A stretch of DNA of 39,531 nt from Chloroflexota bacterium (lineage in GTDB: Bacteria > Chloroflexota > Dehalococcoidia > Lucifugimonadales > UBA3495), in contig JAQBXL010000013.1 of assembly GCA_027624135.1 (NCBI GenBank), positions 1 through 39,531 on the forward strand. The letters run 5' to 3'. Under the pieces are notes generated by a model. The model was given only the letters and a program-made list of their open reading frames with translations. It had not been told where the DNA came from and did no database searches. The translations under genes were made by a program, and so were the position numbers. Shown here one piece after another: positions 26,997 through 35,610 of the stretch (positions within the stretch are counted from its first letter, which is position 1; each line of letters starts with the position of its first letter).

Positions 26997-27015
26997 TTGT
27001 AATACAAATTTTACA
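26997..27015. promoter_or_regulatory. Palindromic operator candidate between divergent carbamate kinase and importer genes
   Basis: TTGTA-A-TACAA (26997-27007) is a perfect 5-1-5 palindrome of the kind bound by GntR/FadR-subfamily repressors. It overlaps a second arrangement, TGTAA-N8-TTACA (26998-27015). It sits in the only intergenic gap shared by the two divergent units, where a common regulator would act. No regulator gene is in the window. Confidence 0.4.
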
Positions 27016-27052
27016 TCCACGATATATCCGTGAAACACCACTCGATGATAAT

Positions 27053-28870
27053 ATGGGCGTCGACTATACGTATGCGCGGGGATACAGTGCCACTCCGTTT
27101 CCGCGTTTTGCATCGCCTTTTGGCCATGAGAAACTTCCTTTGCCAATCATCATGCCCTGGTTTGGCCGGCTTTCCCGAACACCGGATGAGCCTGAGCCGA
27201 CCGACGGCCTTACAAAAGACCCCAAGAGAGAATCCAAGCGAGACCCCAAGCGCGCTGACACTGTAGATAACGTGTCTGAAGATGGCGTAAACCCCCGTCC
27301 CTTGCTTGCTTTACGGGGTATCACTAAACGATTCCAGGACCTTGTTGCCAACGACAACATAGACTTGGACGTATACCGTGGCGAGGTCCACGCGGTCCTG
27401 GGCGAGAACGGCGCCGGAAAAAGCACGTTGATGAAGATCATCTACGGCGTTTACCAGCCCGACGCAGGGAGCATCGAATTTGACGGGACCGAGGCTCGGA
27501 TTCAGTCCCCCCGCGATAGCAGGCGCATGGGCATCGGCATGGTGTTCCAGAATTTTGCGCTGATACCCGCCCTGACAGTGGCCGAGAATGTGGCACTCTT
27601 CCTTCCAGATCAAGGCATGGTACTCAGCCGGAAAGTCCTCATCCGGCAGATCTGGCAGGTCTCCGACAGATACAACTTGCATGTGAATCCGTCTGCCCGG
27701 GTAGGCGATCTCACCATGGGGGAACGTCAAAAGGTCGAACTCATCAAGCTGATCATGGCCAAGGCCCAGGTCCTGATTCTGGATGAGCCGACCAGTGTTC
27801 TCGCACCCCACGAAGTGGAAGGCCTGTTTGAGGTCTTCAACGAACTCAGGCGCGACGGGTTCGCGATCGTGTTCATCACCCACAAGATTCGCGAGGTTCT
27901 GTCATCTGCTGACCGAATCACCGTGCTACGGCGTGGGAGAGTGGTGACCAACAGGTCCAGTGAGGGAGTCACGGGCGACGATCTAGTTTCTCTGATGATG
28001 GGCATCGATGTTGAAGCCGTGCCACCAGGAGCCCGCATACAAGATCACATCGAATATGACTCCAAGAAGATTGCTTATCAACGGGTCGCCCACGATATCG
28101 GCGGCGCGGCGGCGATCGAATTCAAAGACGTATGTACCGGTGAGGCCAACGACCCCAGAGGCCTGCACGGGGTGAGTTTTAGTGTCATGCCCGGGCAGAT
28201 GCTGGGGGTTGCAGGCATCTCAGGCAATGGTCAGCAAGAGCTGGGCGAGACTCTGATGGGGATGGTCCGAAGCAGAAGCGGAAGTATCAGCCTAGCCGGT
28301 CAAGACATCAAAGGATGGTCGGTGGCCGATATCCTCGAAGCCGGAGTTAGCTACGTTGCTGAGGACCCCATCAGTATGGCTATGGTGCCGGAGATGCGGG
28401 TGGACGAGAACCTGGTTCTAGGAGAACTCGCCAACTACAGCAACGGCGGAATCTGGTTGGACATCGGCGGTATCAGAGATAAAATCACGGCTGCGCTGAG
28501 TAGATTCCCTCTGCAGTTGGCCGCTCACGGGATGCGGGTAGATAAATTGTCCGGCGGAAACGTCCAGAAAGTGATCCTTGCCCGCGAGATGGAACTTACC
28601 CGCCAGGCGGCCAGCAATCCTAAGGTCCTAATGGCTTATTACCCAACAAGGGGTTTGGACGTTGTGACCGCTGAAACCACCCGACGCCTGATGTTGAATT
28701 ACCGGGATCGGGGAGGCGCCATAGTTCTCGTATCTGAAGATTTGGATGAATTGTTGGCCTTGAGCGACAACATGGTGGTGATGTTTCAGGGCAACATAGT
28801 AGGGGCGTTTCCAACCGAAAATGCCTCAGTTCAAAAGATCGGCATGCTCATGACCGGACAGCAAGAGTAG
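27053..28870 (+). CDS. ABC importer ATPase, two nucleotide-binding domains (BMP/nucleoside type)
   Basis: A YufO/NupO-like protein of about 605 residues driving uptake of a nucleoside- or ureide-like compound. NBD1: Walker [13 protein letters not shown], signature [16 protein letters not shown], Walker [12 protein letters not shown], switch [11 protein letters not shown]2 is the usual degenerate half: [12 protein letters not shown] for Walker A, signature [16 protein letters not shown], and [11 protein letters not shown] with no catalytic Glu. The track's start (26684) runs into carbamate kinase; I use ATG 27053, and ATG 27152 is equally possible since neither has a good ribosome binding site. 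Before NBD1 there is a charged tail ([14 protein letters not shown]) not typical of the family. The stop is 3 bases before the first permease. Confidence 0.9.
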   Translation: MGVDYTYARGYSATPFPRFASPFGHEKLPLPIIMPWFGRLSRTPDEPEPTDGLTKDPKRESKRDPKRADTVDNVSEDGVNPRPLLALRGITKRFQDLVANDNIDLDVYRGEVHAVLGENGAGKSTLMKIIYGVYQPDAGSIEFDGTEARIQSPRDSRRMGIGMVFQNFALIPALTVAENVALFLPDQGMVLSRKVLIRQIWQVSDRYNLHVNPSARVGDLTMGERQKVELIKLIMAKAQVLILDEPTSVLAPHEVEGLFEVFNELRRDGFAIVFITHKIREVLSSADRITVLRRGRVVTNRSSEGVTGDDLVSLMMGIDVEAVPPGARIQDHIEYDSKKIAYQRVAHDIGGAAAIEFKDVCTGEANDPRGLHGVSFSVMPGQMLGVAGISGNGQQELGETLMGMVRSRSGSISLAGQDIKGWSVADILEAGVSYVAEDPISMAMVPEMRVDENLVLGELANYSNGGIWLDIGGIRDKITAALSRFPLQLAAHGMRVDKLSGGNVQKVILAREMELTRQAASNPKVLMAYYPTRGLDVVTAETTRRLMLNYRDRGGAIVLVSEDLDELLALSDNMVVMFQGNIVGAFPTENASVQKIGMLMTGQQE

Positions 28871-28873
28871 CCA

Positions 28874-29932
28874 GTGCAATACCAGAGCACACTACGTCAG
28901 GCGCAAGGGCTCGCCACCACGATAACCACTCCCCCGATTGCACGGTCTCTTCTTGCCATAGTCTTCGCGTTCTTGGTTTTCGCCATATTCATCGCGATCA
29001 TCGGGCGAGACCCGGTGGAAGTTTACTCCAAGATGTTTGAGGGGACGCTAGGAAGCCGAGTAGGCCTCAGCGAAGTCGGAGTCAGGATGATTCCGTTCGT
29101 CTTAACCGGTCTGGCAGCTTCGATCCCCGCCCGGGTCGGCCTGATCAATGTTGGAGGAGAGGGCCAACTGTATATCGGGGCCTGGGCTGCTACTGGAGTG
29201 GCCCTGTACGTCGATCTCGGGACAATATGGCTGATGTTGCCCGCGATGGCGGTTGCCGGTTTTTTGGGTGGCGCGATCTGGGGCGGGACCGCAATCTTGT
29301 TGCGGCATTGGAGAAACGTCAACGAAGTCATATCCACCCTTCTCTCCAACTATGTTGCGATCCTCTTCGTCGATGTGTTTGTTTTTGGGGCCTGGAAAAA
29401 CCCCACCGGGTTCGGCTACCCCTATACTTCAAACTTCGAGTTTGAATCCATTTTGCCAACCATAGCCGATACCCGGCTGCACCTGGGATTGGTGCTTCCG
29501 GTCGTCGGAATCATAGCGACCTATCTGTTCCTCAGCCGAACCAGATGGGGCGCCAATATGCGCGCAGTCGGCGGCAATCCAGACGCGGCACGCCGGCGCG
29601 GAATCCCCGTGCTTCGCTATATCATCATCGCGATGCTAGTCGGCGGCGGGTTAGCAGGTCTTGCCGGCATGAGCGAAGTTTCGGGCATCCAGCACCATCT
29701 TCGGCCCGGAATATCCAATAACCTCGGCTTTATGGGCTTCCTCGCCAGTTGGATGGCCAATCACAATCCGATCGCCCTGATCGGCGCCTGTTTCCTGATC
29801 GCTGTGATTGTCGTCGGCGGTGATGTTCTTCAATTTAGCGGCAACCTGCCATCCGCGGCGACGTTGATTCTGATTGGCTTAGTCCTCTTCTCTGTCTTAG
29901 GGTTCCGCAAGTTGGAGCGAAAGATCGAATGA
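28874..29932 (+). CDS. ABC importer permease 1 (YufP-like, BPD_transp_2)
   Basis: A 352-residue membrane protein with about eight to ten helices, of the branched-chain-amino-acid/ribose-type permease family used by BMP-dependent nucleoside importers. Recognisable segments: LTGLAASIPARVGLINVGGEGQLYIGAW (the conserved N-x-G-x-E-G-x-x loop), WRNVNEVISTLLSNYVAI and TRWGANMRAVGGNPDAARRRGIPV (the coupling helix contacting the ATPase). GTG start, 3 bases after the ATPase gene; its stop overlaps the start of permease 2 (ATGA). Confidence 0.93.
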   Translation: MQYQSTLRQAQGLATTITTPPIARSLLAIVFAFLVFAIFIAIIGRDPVEVYSKMFEGTLGSRVGLSEVGVRMIPFVLTGLAASIPARVGLINVGGEGQLYIGAWAATGVALYVDLGTIWLMLPAMAVAGFLGGAIWGGTAILLRHWRNVNEVISTLLSNYVAILFVDVFVFGAWKNPTGFGYPYTSNFEFESILPTIADTRLHLGLVLPVVGIIATYLFLSRTRWGANMRAVGGNPDAARRRGIPVLRYIIIAMLVGGGLAGLAGMSEVSGIQHHLRPGISNNLGFMGFLASWMANHNPIALIGACFLIAVIVVGGDVLQFSGNLPSAATLILIGLVLFSVLGFRKLERKIE

Positions 29933-30852
29933 GCGATATCTGGCTGGTGTTAGGCGGTACGTTGACCGGAGCGGTGGGCCCTGGAATCTCGGTCTTGTAC
30001 GCTACCTATGGAGAGCTGATCACCGAGAGGGCTGGAAGGATCAACCTGGGGACTGAAGGCTCCATGCTGATGGGGGCTTGCTTTGGCTTCATGGCCACCG
30101 CGGAGACAGGCTCGGCAACTGTTGGTGTATTTGCGGGTATGGCTGCCGGTAGCGGATTGAGCCTGATTCTGGCTTACCTGGTTATTTACCGCGACACCAA
30201 CCAGCTTGCGACCGGGTTCGCCCTAACCCTATTCGGGGCTGGCATCACCGCCTACGCCGGCAGAGGTTACGTGGACAGCACCATCGGGGGATTAAATCCG
30301 ATCGCCATCCCGCTTCTGTCGGAGATCCCGAAACTCGGCGAAGCTCTATTTCAGCAAGACATCCTGGCCTACATCGCTTATGGACTTGGGCCTCTGCTGT
30401 TTGTGGGACTGCACTACACCCGAACGGGCTTGAGTCTCAAGGCGGTGGGGGAAAGCATCAGCGTGGCCTACGCAGCTGGACGAAATCCCCGCGTGATACA
30501 GATCGCGGCGATCGCAGCAGGCGGCGCATTAGCCGGACTGGGCGGGGCCCAGCTTTCCCTGGGTCTAACCCACACCTGGTCGGAAGGAATGACCGTAGGC
30601 CGCGGCTTTATCGCCGTTGGACTGGTAATCTTCGCCATGTGGTCCCCGCTGCGGGCAATGGTCGGAGCGTTCTTGTTTGGTGGCGCGATCGGCCTTCAAC
30701 TACAGCTTCAAACCGTCGGGGCGCCAGTGTCGCCTTTCATATTAGACATGCTGCCCTACTTGATAATCCTGTTTGTAATGGCCCTTTGGAGCCGAGCCTC
30801 GGCTAGAGCCATGCCCGAAGGATTGAAGGGGGTTTTAAGGGCAAACACTTGA
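29929..30852 (+). CDS. ABC importer permease 2 (YufQ-like, BPD_transp_2)
   Basis: A 307-residue permease paired with permease 1, overlapping its stop by 4 bases (translational coupling). Characteristic parts: YATYGELITERAGRINLGTEGSMLMGA, TNQLATGFALTLFGAGITAYAGRGYV and YTRTGLSLKAVGESISVAYAAGRNPR, the coupling helix. Together with permease 1 it should form the heterodimeric channel. Hydrophobicity pattern and length are normal for the family. Confidence 0.93.
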   Translation: MSDIWLVLGGTLTGAVGPGISVLYATYGELITERAGRINLGTEGSMLMGACFGFMATAETGSATVGVFAGMAAGSGLSLILAYLVIYRDTNQLATGFALTLFGAGITAYAGRGYVDSTIGGLNPIAIPLLSEIPKLGEALFQQDILAYIAYGLGPLLFVGLHYTRTGLSLKAVGESISVAYAAGRNPRVIQIAAIAAGGALAGLGGAQLSLGLTHTWSEGMTVGRGFIAVGLVIFAMWSPLRAMVGAFLFGGAIGLQLQLQTVGAPVSPFILDMLPYLIILFVMALWSRASARAMPEGLKGVLRANT

Positions 30853-30913
30853 CCGATGTTCAAAAACAACCGGCTTGGAAATCAAATAACCACCCAAGTC
30901 TTGGCATAAGAAT

Positions 30914-30932
30914 GGCCTGAAAAAGCCAGGCC
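30914..30932 (+). promoter_or_regulatory. Short hairpin before the substrate-binding lipoprotein gene
   Basis: GGCCTG and CAGGCC pair around an AAAAAGC loop in the gap between permease 2 and the lipoprotein gene. There is no T-run, so it is not a strong terminator. It may stabilise or process the downstream mRNA. Weak evidence. Confidence 0.35.
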
Positions 30933-30968
30933 AGCGGCAAAGTTCCCAAAATAACAGGAGGAATTGGT

Positions 30969-32303
30969 TTGTATAACCGGATTAAGAATCTATCATTGTT
31001 TTCCAGCTTGTTTACCCGCTCCAGTAGGATCCTGATTGGAGCCCTCATGCTCGTGGCCGTTCTGGCCCTGGCAGCGTGTTCGAGTGACCCGACCGCAGCG
31101 CCAACGTCCACCAGCGCCCCTCAACCGACCGAGAGCAGTCCTGGATCGGACTCTGGGTCCGTCACCGCGACCAGTCCCTCCAGCGCCGACTTGGCCGGAG
31201 GCTCCACGGAAGTCTTTCTCCAGGGATTTGAGGATGCCGCCGCCGGAAGCCCGTTCCGTTCGACATCTGAGTTCGCTGCAGCAGCCAAGCCCCTGCCAGC
31301 CGGTGAAAAACTGAAGATTGGATTCATCTTCGTCGGCTCCCAGAAGGACTTGGGCTACAACCAGGCTGCGGCGGAAGGAAGCCAATATCTGGAGCGCGTC
31401 TTCGATGACATCGAGATACTGCGTTCGGAAAACATACCGGAGACTGCCGATGTCCAGGCGGTGGAAGAACAGATGATTCGCGATGGCGCAAGCATCATCT
31501 TCGCTACCAGCTTCGGGTACTCTGGTCCGACAAAAGAGATCATAGAGAAACACCCCGACGTCATGTTCCTCCACATGGGTGACGTAGAGGCGTTCGAGAA
31601 TTATGGGGCATTCTTTGGCAACATCTGGCAATTAGAGTATGCTGCAGGCCAAGTTGCAGGCGCCACATCAAAGACCGGAAAGCTGGGTTTCATCGCTGCG
31701 TTCCCAATACCGCAGACCCTGCTGAACGTGAACGCTTTCCACCTGGGAGCCCAGTCGGTCAACCCCGATGTTGAGACTACTTTCGTGTTGACCAGCAGTT
31801 GGTGCGACCCGGCCAAGCAAGCGACCGCGGTCCAGGCCATGGTTGACGCCGATATCGATGTTCTTACCCAGCACCAGGACTGCACCAAGACCATCGTAGA
31901 GGCAGCGGAACGCGCTGGTATCTTCGTATCGGGCTACCATCAAGACGCCAGCCCCGCCGCACCCAACGCCTGGCTGACCGGCGCTGCGTGGAACTGGGGG
32001 CCGGTCTACGCTGAGATCGTCGCAGAGATCAGGAAAGGAACATACAAGAGCTCGGTAATGTTCCAAGGATTGGACGCTGGCTGGGTTCAGCTTTCCCCAT
32101 TCGGTGATTTCCTAGACGCTGACGTAAAACAAACGGCTCTGGATACGGTTGAGTCGTTGAGGACTGGATCATTCAAGCCCTTTACTGGACCGATCAAAGA
32201 CCAAGACGGAGCGATTCAGATCGCCGATGGCGTAGTCCCGACCGATGCTGAACTTCAAGGCACAGGTTACTTGCTCGAAGGCATCACCGGCAGGACCAAC
32301 TAA
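30969..32303 (+). CDS. BMP-family substrate-binding lipoprotein of the ABC importer
   Basis: A 444-residue BMP-family (BmpA/PnrA/NupN-like) solute-binding lipoprotein. TTG start with AGGAGGA 6 bases before it. Signal peptide with a lipobox LAAC (Cys37), then a Ser/Thr/Pro-rich tether (SSDPTAAPTSTSAPQPTESSPG) of about 60 residues, longer than usual. The binding domain starts at KLKIGFIFVGSQKDLGYNQAAAEG and includes IFATSFGYSGPTKEII, GNIWQLEYAAGQVAGATS and FVSGYHQDASPAAPNAWLTGAAWNWG. Known members bind nucleosides or related bases; the ligand here is inferred to be a ureide or purine product because of the downstream genes. Gene order ATPase-permease-permease-binding protein is complete. Confidence 0.93.
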   Translation: MYNRIKNLSLFSSLFTRSSRILIGALMLVAVLALAACSSDPTAAPTSTSAPQPTESSPGSDSGSVTATSPSSADLAGGSTEVFLQGFEDAAAGSPFRSTSEFAAAAKPLPAGEKLKIGFIFVGSQKDLGYNQAAAEGSQYLERVFDDIEILRSENIPETADVQAVEEQMIRDGASIIFATSFGYSGPTKEIIEKHPDVMFLHMGDVEAFENYGAFFGNIWQLEYAAGQVAGATSKTGKLGFIAAFPIPQTLLNVNAFHLGAQSVNPDVETTFVLTSSWCDPAKQATAVQAMVDADIDVLTQHQDCTKTIVEAAERAGIFVSGYHQDASPAAPNAWLTGAAWNWGPVYAEIVAEIRKGTYKSSVMFQGLDAGWVQLSPFGDFLDADVKQTALDTVESLRTGSFKPFTGPIKDQDGAIQIADGVVPTDAELQGTGYLLEGITGRTN

Positions 32304-32353
32304 GACCTGCGTCTAACGGCTCTGGCATAATCAGAGTACAAAAGGTAATCGTT

Positions 32354-32384
32354 GGGACAAGCCTGGCAGCGCCGGGCTTGTCCC
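32354..32384 (+). promoter_or_regulatory. Strong 14-bp intercistronic stem-loop
   Basis: GGGACAAGCCTGGC pairs with GCCGGGCTTGTCCC around an AGC loop, with one T.G wobble. It lies between the lipoprotein gene and the biuret-hydrolase-like gene, about 10 bases before that gene's GAGGAG. No T-run follows, so partial termination, mRNA protection of the lipoprotein message or control of translation are all possible. Confidence 0.75.
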
Positions 32385-32403
32385 ATGTTCTGAGGAGTGC
32401 ATC

Positions 32404-33096
32404 GTGGGCAATACAGTTTCCGCCGACCCTTACGAATGGCCCTACGACGGCAACATCGATCCCAGCCGCACGGCCATGCTCCTCATCGACTGGCAGCATG
32501 ACTTCTGCGGGCCGGGCGGTTACGTGGACACCATGGGATACGACATCTCCATGACCAGAAGGGGAGTTGAGCCGACCCGTAACGTCCTCGAAGCCTGCCG
32601 CCGCATCCCTGGTTTCACCATCATCCACACTAGGGAAGGGCACAAAGCAGACCTGTCAGACTGCCCGCCCAATAAGCTGTGGCGGTCCAAGCAGATCGGT
32701 GCAGGAATCGGCGATGTAGGCCCCTGCGGCAGGATACTTGTGCGCGGGGAACCCGGCTGGGAGATCATCGAAGAACTCGCGCCTCAAGAAAACGAGCCGG
32801 TGATCGACAAGCCAACCAAGGGCGCATTCACGGCCACAGACTTGGACCTGGTTTTGAAAAACCGGGGTGTCACCCATATCGTGTTCACTGGCATCACCAC
32901 CGATGTCTGCGTGCATACGACTATGCGTGAAGCCAATGACCGCGGCTACGAGTGCCTACTGTTGGAGGACTGCACCGGCGCCACCGACGAGGGAAATTAC
33001 CTCGCTGCCCTAAAGATGATAAAGATGCAGGGCGGAGTGTTTGGAGCGGTGTCCAATTCCAATGATTTCATCAACGCGGTCAGTCAACAAAGTTAG
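32404..33096 (+). CDS. Biuret-hydrolase-like cysteine hydrolase (isochorismatase superfamily)
   Basis: A 230-residue cysteine hydrolase very close in pattern to biuret hydrolase BiuH (biuret to allophanate plus ammonia): DPYEWPYDGNIDPSRTAMLLIDWQHDFCGPGGYVD, HTREGHKADL, QIGAGIGDVGPCGRILVRGEPGWEII and DKPTKGAF. The triad is visible as Asp29, Lys136 and Cys169 (GITTDVCVHTT). Gln209 in KMQGGVFG is at the position I associate with substrate amide binding in BiuH. GTG start after GAGGAG. No cyanuric acid hydrolase or urea carboxylase is in the window. Other ureide amidases in this superfamily (triuret, ureidoacrylate) are alternatives, but the whole-length pattern favours the biuret/triuret branch. 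It is the first metabolic gene after the importer. Confidence 0.86.
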   Translation: MGNTVSADPYEWPYDGNIDPSRTAMLLIDWQHDFCGPGGYVDTMGYDISMTRRGVEPTRNVLEACRRIPGFTIIHTREGHKADLSDCPPNKLWRSKQIGAGIGDVGPCGRILVRGEPGWEIIEELAPQENEPVIDKPTKGAFTATDLDLVLKNRGVTHIVFTGITTDVCVHTTMREANDRGYECLLLEDCTGATDEGNYLAALKMIKMQGGVFGAVSNSNDFINAVSQQS

Positions 33097-33107
33097 AGTG
33101 GAGGCCC

Positions 33108-34616
33108 ATGGATACCCGTACCAGTTTCCGGCAGGCGGTCCAAGATGCACACGAATATCATCCTGATGTCGTAGGGCGCAGACCAGCATTTATCTCGAGT
33201 GTCGACCGCATGACCAAGGGCCAGAGGCGCGACGTTCGAGCTTTGCCCCCGAGCGCCCAGCCGGGTCGCCGCGGACCGGTGTCAGAGGCGGGACGCCTGA
33301 TGGCGGAAGGCTCCACCTCCGCCGTCGATCAGATTCAACGCGCCTTGGAAATCATCGGCCGCTTACAGCCAGAGCTAAACGCATTCGCTCATATCGACTC
33401 CGAGGCTGCCTTGATCGCGCAAGCAGAGGCGTTGGACGCAGAGAAAGCGTCGGGCAAGATCAGAGGCCCACTTCACGGCATACCCGTGTCCATCAAGGAC
33501 ATAATCCACGTTAAGGGCATGCCAACCAGCTCCGGCTCCAAAGTCATGGCAGGGTTCATGCCTCAAGAAGACGCCACCGTGGTGCGGCTCTTGAAAGAGG
33601 CCGGGGCGATCATCGTCGGCAAGGCCCAGACCCACGAGTTCGCCCTGGGCGTCACCACCCCCCAAAGCCGGAACCCGTGGGACACCAGCCGGGATCCAGG
33701 CGGCTCCAGCGGCGGGTCGGCCATCTCCGTGGCGACGGGAATGAGCCTGTTAAGCGTAGGCACGGACACGAGGGCGTCTATCAGGGTGCCAGCTTCACTG
33801 TGCGGCACGTTAGGCTACAAACCAACCTACGGACTGGCTTCCACCGATGGGGTGGTGACTCTGTCTTGGAGTATGGACCACACCGGGCTGATGGGGCGGA
33901 CTAGCGAAGACGTGGCCATCTTGATGAACGTCTTGCAGGGAGTGGACCCGAGAGACCCGGGCACCTTGGACCGCTCCGACGACGACTACACCGGCTACCT
34001 GTTCAAAGACGTCACCGGCTTTCGGGTCGGACTGGCGGTAGAGGCCCTTGAAGGCGCAGACCCTGAATCTTTGCGCACGTTCGAGACTTGTATCGAAAAG
34101 CTAAAGTCGTTGGGTGTGGAGGTCGTTGAAACCAAGCTGCCATCGGCGGACGACTTTCGCCTTTGCAACAACCTGGGCCTGATAATCAGCCGGGTGGAGG
34201 CTGCGGCTTACCATACCGCCTTCCCTGACGCCGGGCCCAAGTACATCACCCAGGTATTTGAACAACTGGACGAAGCGGCCCAGGTGAAAGCCATCGATTA
34301 CATCAACGCTCAGCGGTTCAGGTCGGAGTTCCGGGAGCGCATGCTTGCCGAACTGCAAGGGTTTGACGCATTCATCATGCCGACCACCCTGGTGCCCGCT
34401 GTCAAAGCCGAAGACACCGAGCAATACCTGACCATCCTCTCTAAGAACTGTATCCCCTGGAGCATGATCGGCTTCCCAGCGTTGTCGGTGCCGGCTGGCC
34501 TGACATCGGGCGGCCTTCCTGTGGGGGCTCAAATGGTGGCCGCCCCGTTCGACGACGGGATAATCCTGGCTCTGGCATCAGCGTTGGAGTCGGTAACAGA
34601 AGACCTACGGCCTTAG
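33108..34616 (+). CDS. Amidase-signature hydrolase
   Basis: A 502-residue amidase-signature enzyme with catalytic Lys130 (PVSIKDIIHVKG), cis-Ser200 (GGSSGGSA) and nucleophile Ser224. The nucleophile motif reads GTDTRASIRVPAS instead of GTDTGGSIRxPA, so the two Gly that line the oxyanion hole are Arg222 and Ala223. An N-terminal tail of about 55 residues before EAGRLMAEGSTSA is longer than in GatA. It lacks the extra C-terminal domain of AtzF-type allophanate hydrolases. Neighbours suggest a ureide or amide product of the biuret-hydrolase-like step; AtzE-like 1-carboxybiuret hydrolase or an oxamate/allophanate amidase are possible. GGAGG precedes ATG 33108, 11 bases after the previous stop. 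Confidence 0.88.
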   Translation: MDTRTSFRQAVQDAHEYHPDVVGRRPAFISSVDRMTKGQRRDVRALPPSAQPGRRGPVSEAGRLMAEGSTSAVDQIQRALEIIGRLQPELNAFAHIDSEAALIAQAEALDAEKASGKIRGPLHGIPVSIKDIIHVKGMPTSSGSKVMAGFMPQEDATVVRLLKEAGAIIVGKAQTHEFALGVTTPQSRNPWDTSRDPGGSSGGSAISVATGMSLLSVGTDTRASIRVPASLCGTLGYKPTYGLASTDGVVTLSWSMDHTGLMGRTSEDVAILMNVLQGVDPRDPGTLDRSDDDYTGYLFKDVTGFRVGLAVEALEGADPESLRTFETCIEKLKSLGVEVVETKLPSADDFRLCNNLGLIISRVEAAAYHTAFPDAGPKYITQVFEQLDEAAQVKAIDYINAQRFRSEFRERMLAELQGFDAFIMPTTLVPAVKAEDTEQYLTILSKNCIPWSMIGFPALSVPAGLTSGGLPVGAQMVAAPFDDGIILALASALESVTEDLRP

Positions 34617-34631
34617 GCAGGATCTTCGACA

Positions 34632-35597
34632 TTGCCTCAGACAACACGATCCAAGCGGCCCAAAGACCGTATCGGCGGCTCTCCCGTGGTCACCCTTGCC
34701 GGCTCAAAGGCAAATTGCTATCTCACGACGCCTGGTTTTTCGGGGCAGGTGATCTCCGTGGGAAGTCAATCTGCCTACATCAGAACCGACGATGACAACA
34801 TCCTGGCCGCCTGCCGGTTGGACCAACAGCCCCATCCCCGATCTTTCCTAACCGACCTGAGATCCTTGAACCTCCAAGAGGGCATGAAAGTGTGGGTTGA
34901 AGACAGCCAACTGCGGTTCTCCGGTGAACTCGCAATTCCCTTGAGGGATTGCCAGGTCTGGAATCGGGAACGGCTTGAGCGGTCAGACACCGCGCCGATC
35001 CAACAGTTCCGATCCCGTTGCTCTGAGTTGATGCAGACGACGTCTGAAATACACCGTGGCGAAAACCTTGGATTGGCTCTTTCATATCTAGCGAACAATG
35101 GGGATACCACAAGCCTGCCAACCGATACCTCTCCTTTGGTAGCCGCCGGAATCGAGCAGATCAGGAGATTGATTCCTCTCTGTCGATCTGGGGATTTGGG
35201 ATCCGTCCTGCGCAACGCGGAGCAACTCATTGGACTTGGCCCTGGACTTACCCCTTCCGGCGATGACTTTATCGGCGGTTTCCTTTTCATGGCATACCAT
35301 CTTAGTTCCGCTTATCCCTCAGAGTTAGAGTGGAACGTCGGCGAAGCCGAGATGTTCCTGTTGCGTTCGGAATCGAAGACCAGTCGAATCAGCTTTGCTT
35401 TGTTGACCGACTTGGCCGGAGGACAAAGCCACGAGTCACTCCACGACTTGGTTGACGGACTCATGTCCCGAACCCAGGATTTTGACGCTGCCGCTCTGGT
35501 GCGCCGGGTGACCGAGATCGGACACAGTTCTGGCTGGGATATGTTGACCGGCATGGTCGCGGGTACACTCCCGGTTATGCGCCGGGCTTGGGCCTAA
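34632..35597 (+). CDS. allH: DUF2877 protein, AllH-like subunit of oxamate carbamoyltransferase
   Basis: A 321-residue DUF2877 protein (YlbF/AllH type). The hallmark is GLGPGLTPSGDDFIGGFL (about 216-233), with upstream beta-rich sequence (NCYLTTPGFSGQVISVGSQSAYI) and a C-terminal SSGWDMLTGMVAGT segment. In E. coli this protein acts with the DUF1116 and FdrA partners in splitting oxalurate with phosphate to oxamate and carbamoyl phosphate. TTG start 15 bases after the amidase stop with a weak AGGA; the next gene follows directly. The substrate of this particular complex is not proven. Confidence 0.88.
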   Translation: MPQTTRSKRPKDRIGGSPVVTLAGSKANCYLTTPGFSGQVISVGSQSAYIRTDDDNILAACRLDQQPHPRSFLTDLRSLNLQEGMKVWVEDSQLRFSGELAIPLRDCQVWNRERLERSDTAPIQQFRSRCSELMQTTSEIHRGENLGLALSYLANNGDTTSLPTDTSPLVAAGIEQIRRLIPLCRSGDLGSVLRNAEQLIGLGPGLTPSGDDFIGGFLFMAYHLSSAYPSELEWNVGEAEMFLLRSESKTSRISFALLTDLAGGQSHESLHDLVDGLMSRTQDFDAAALVRRVTEIGHSSGWDMLTGMVAGTLPVMRRAWA

Positions 35598-35610
35598 GGA
35601 GTAGCAAACG

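Noticed and set aside
26684-27052. Track start of the importer ATPase at 26684
   Set aside because: This part overlaps carbamate kinase on the other strand and has no ABC-family similarity; it is the shadow of the kinase gene.
27311-27883. Long antisense ORFs inside the importer ATPase and other genes (for example 24247-24747, 30993-31631, 34101-34532, 36283-36816)
   Set aside because: They lie opposite strongly conserved coding sequence and show no family features of their own.
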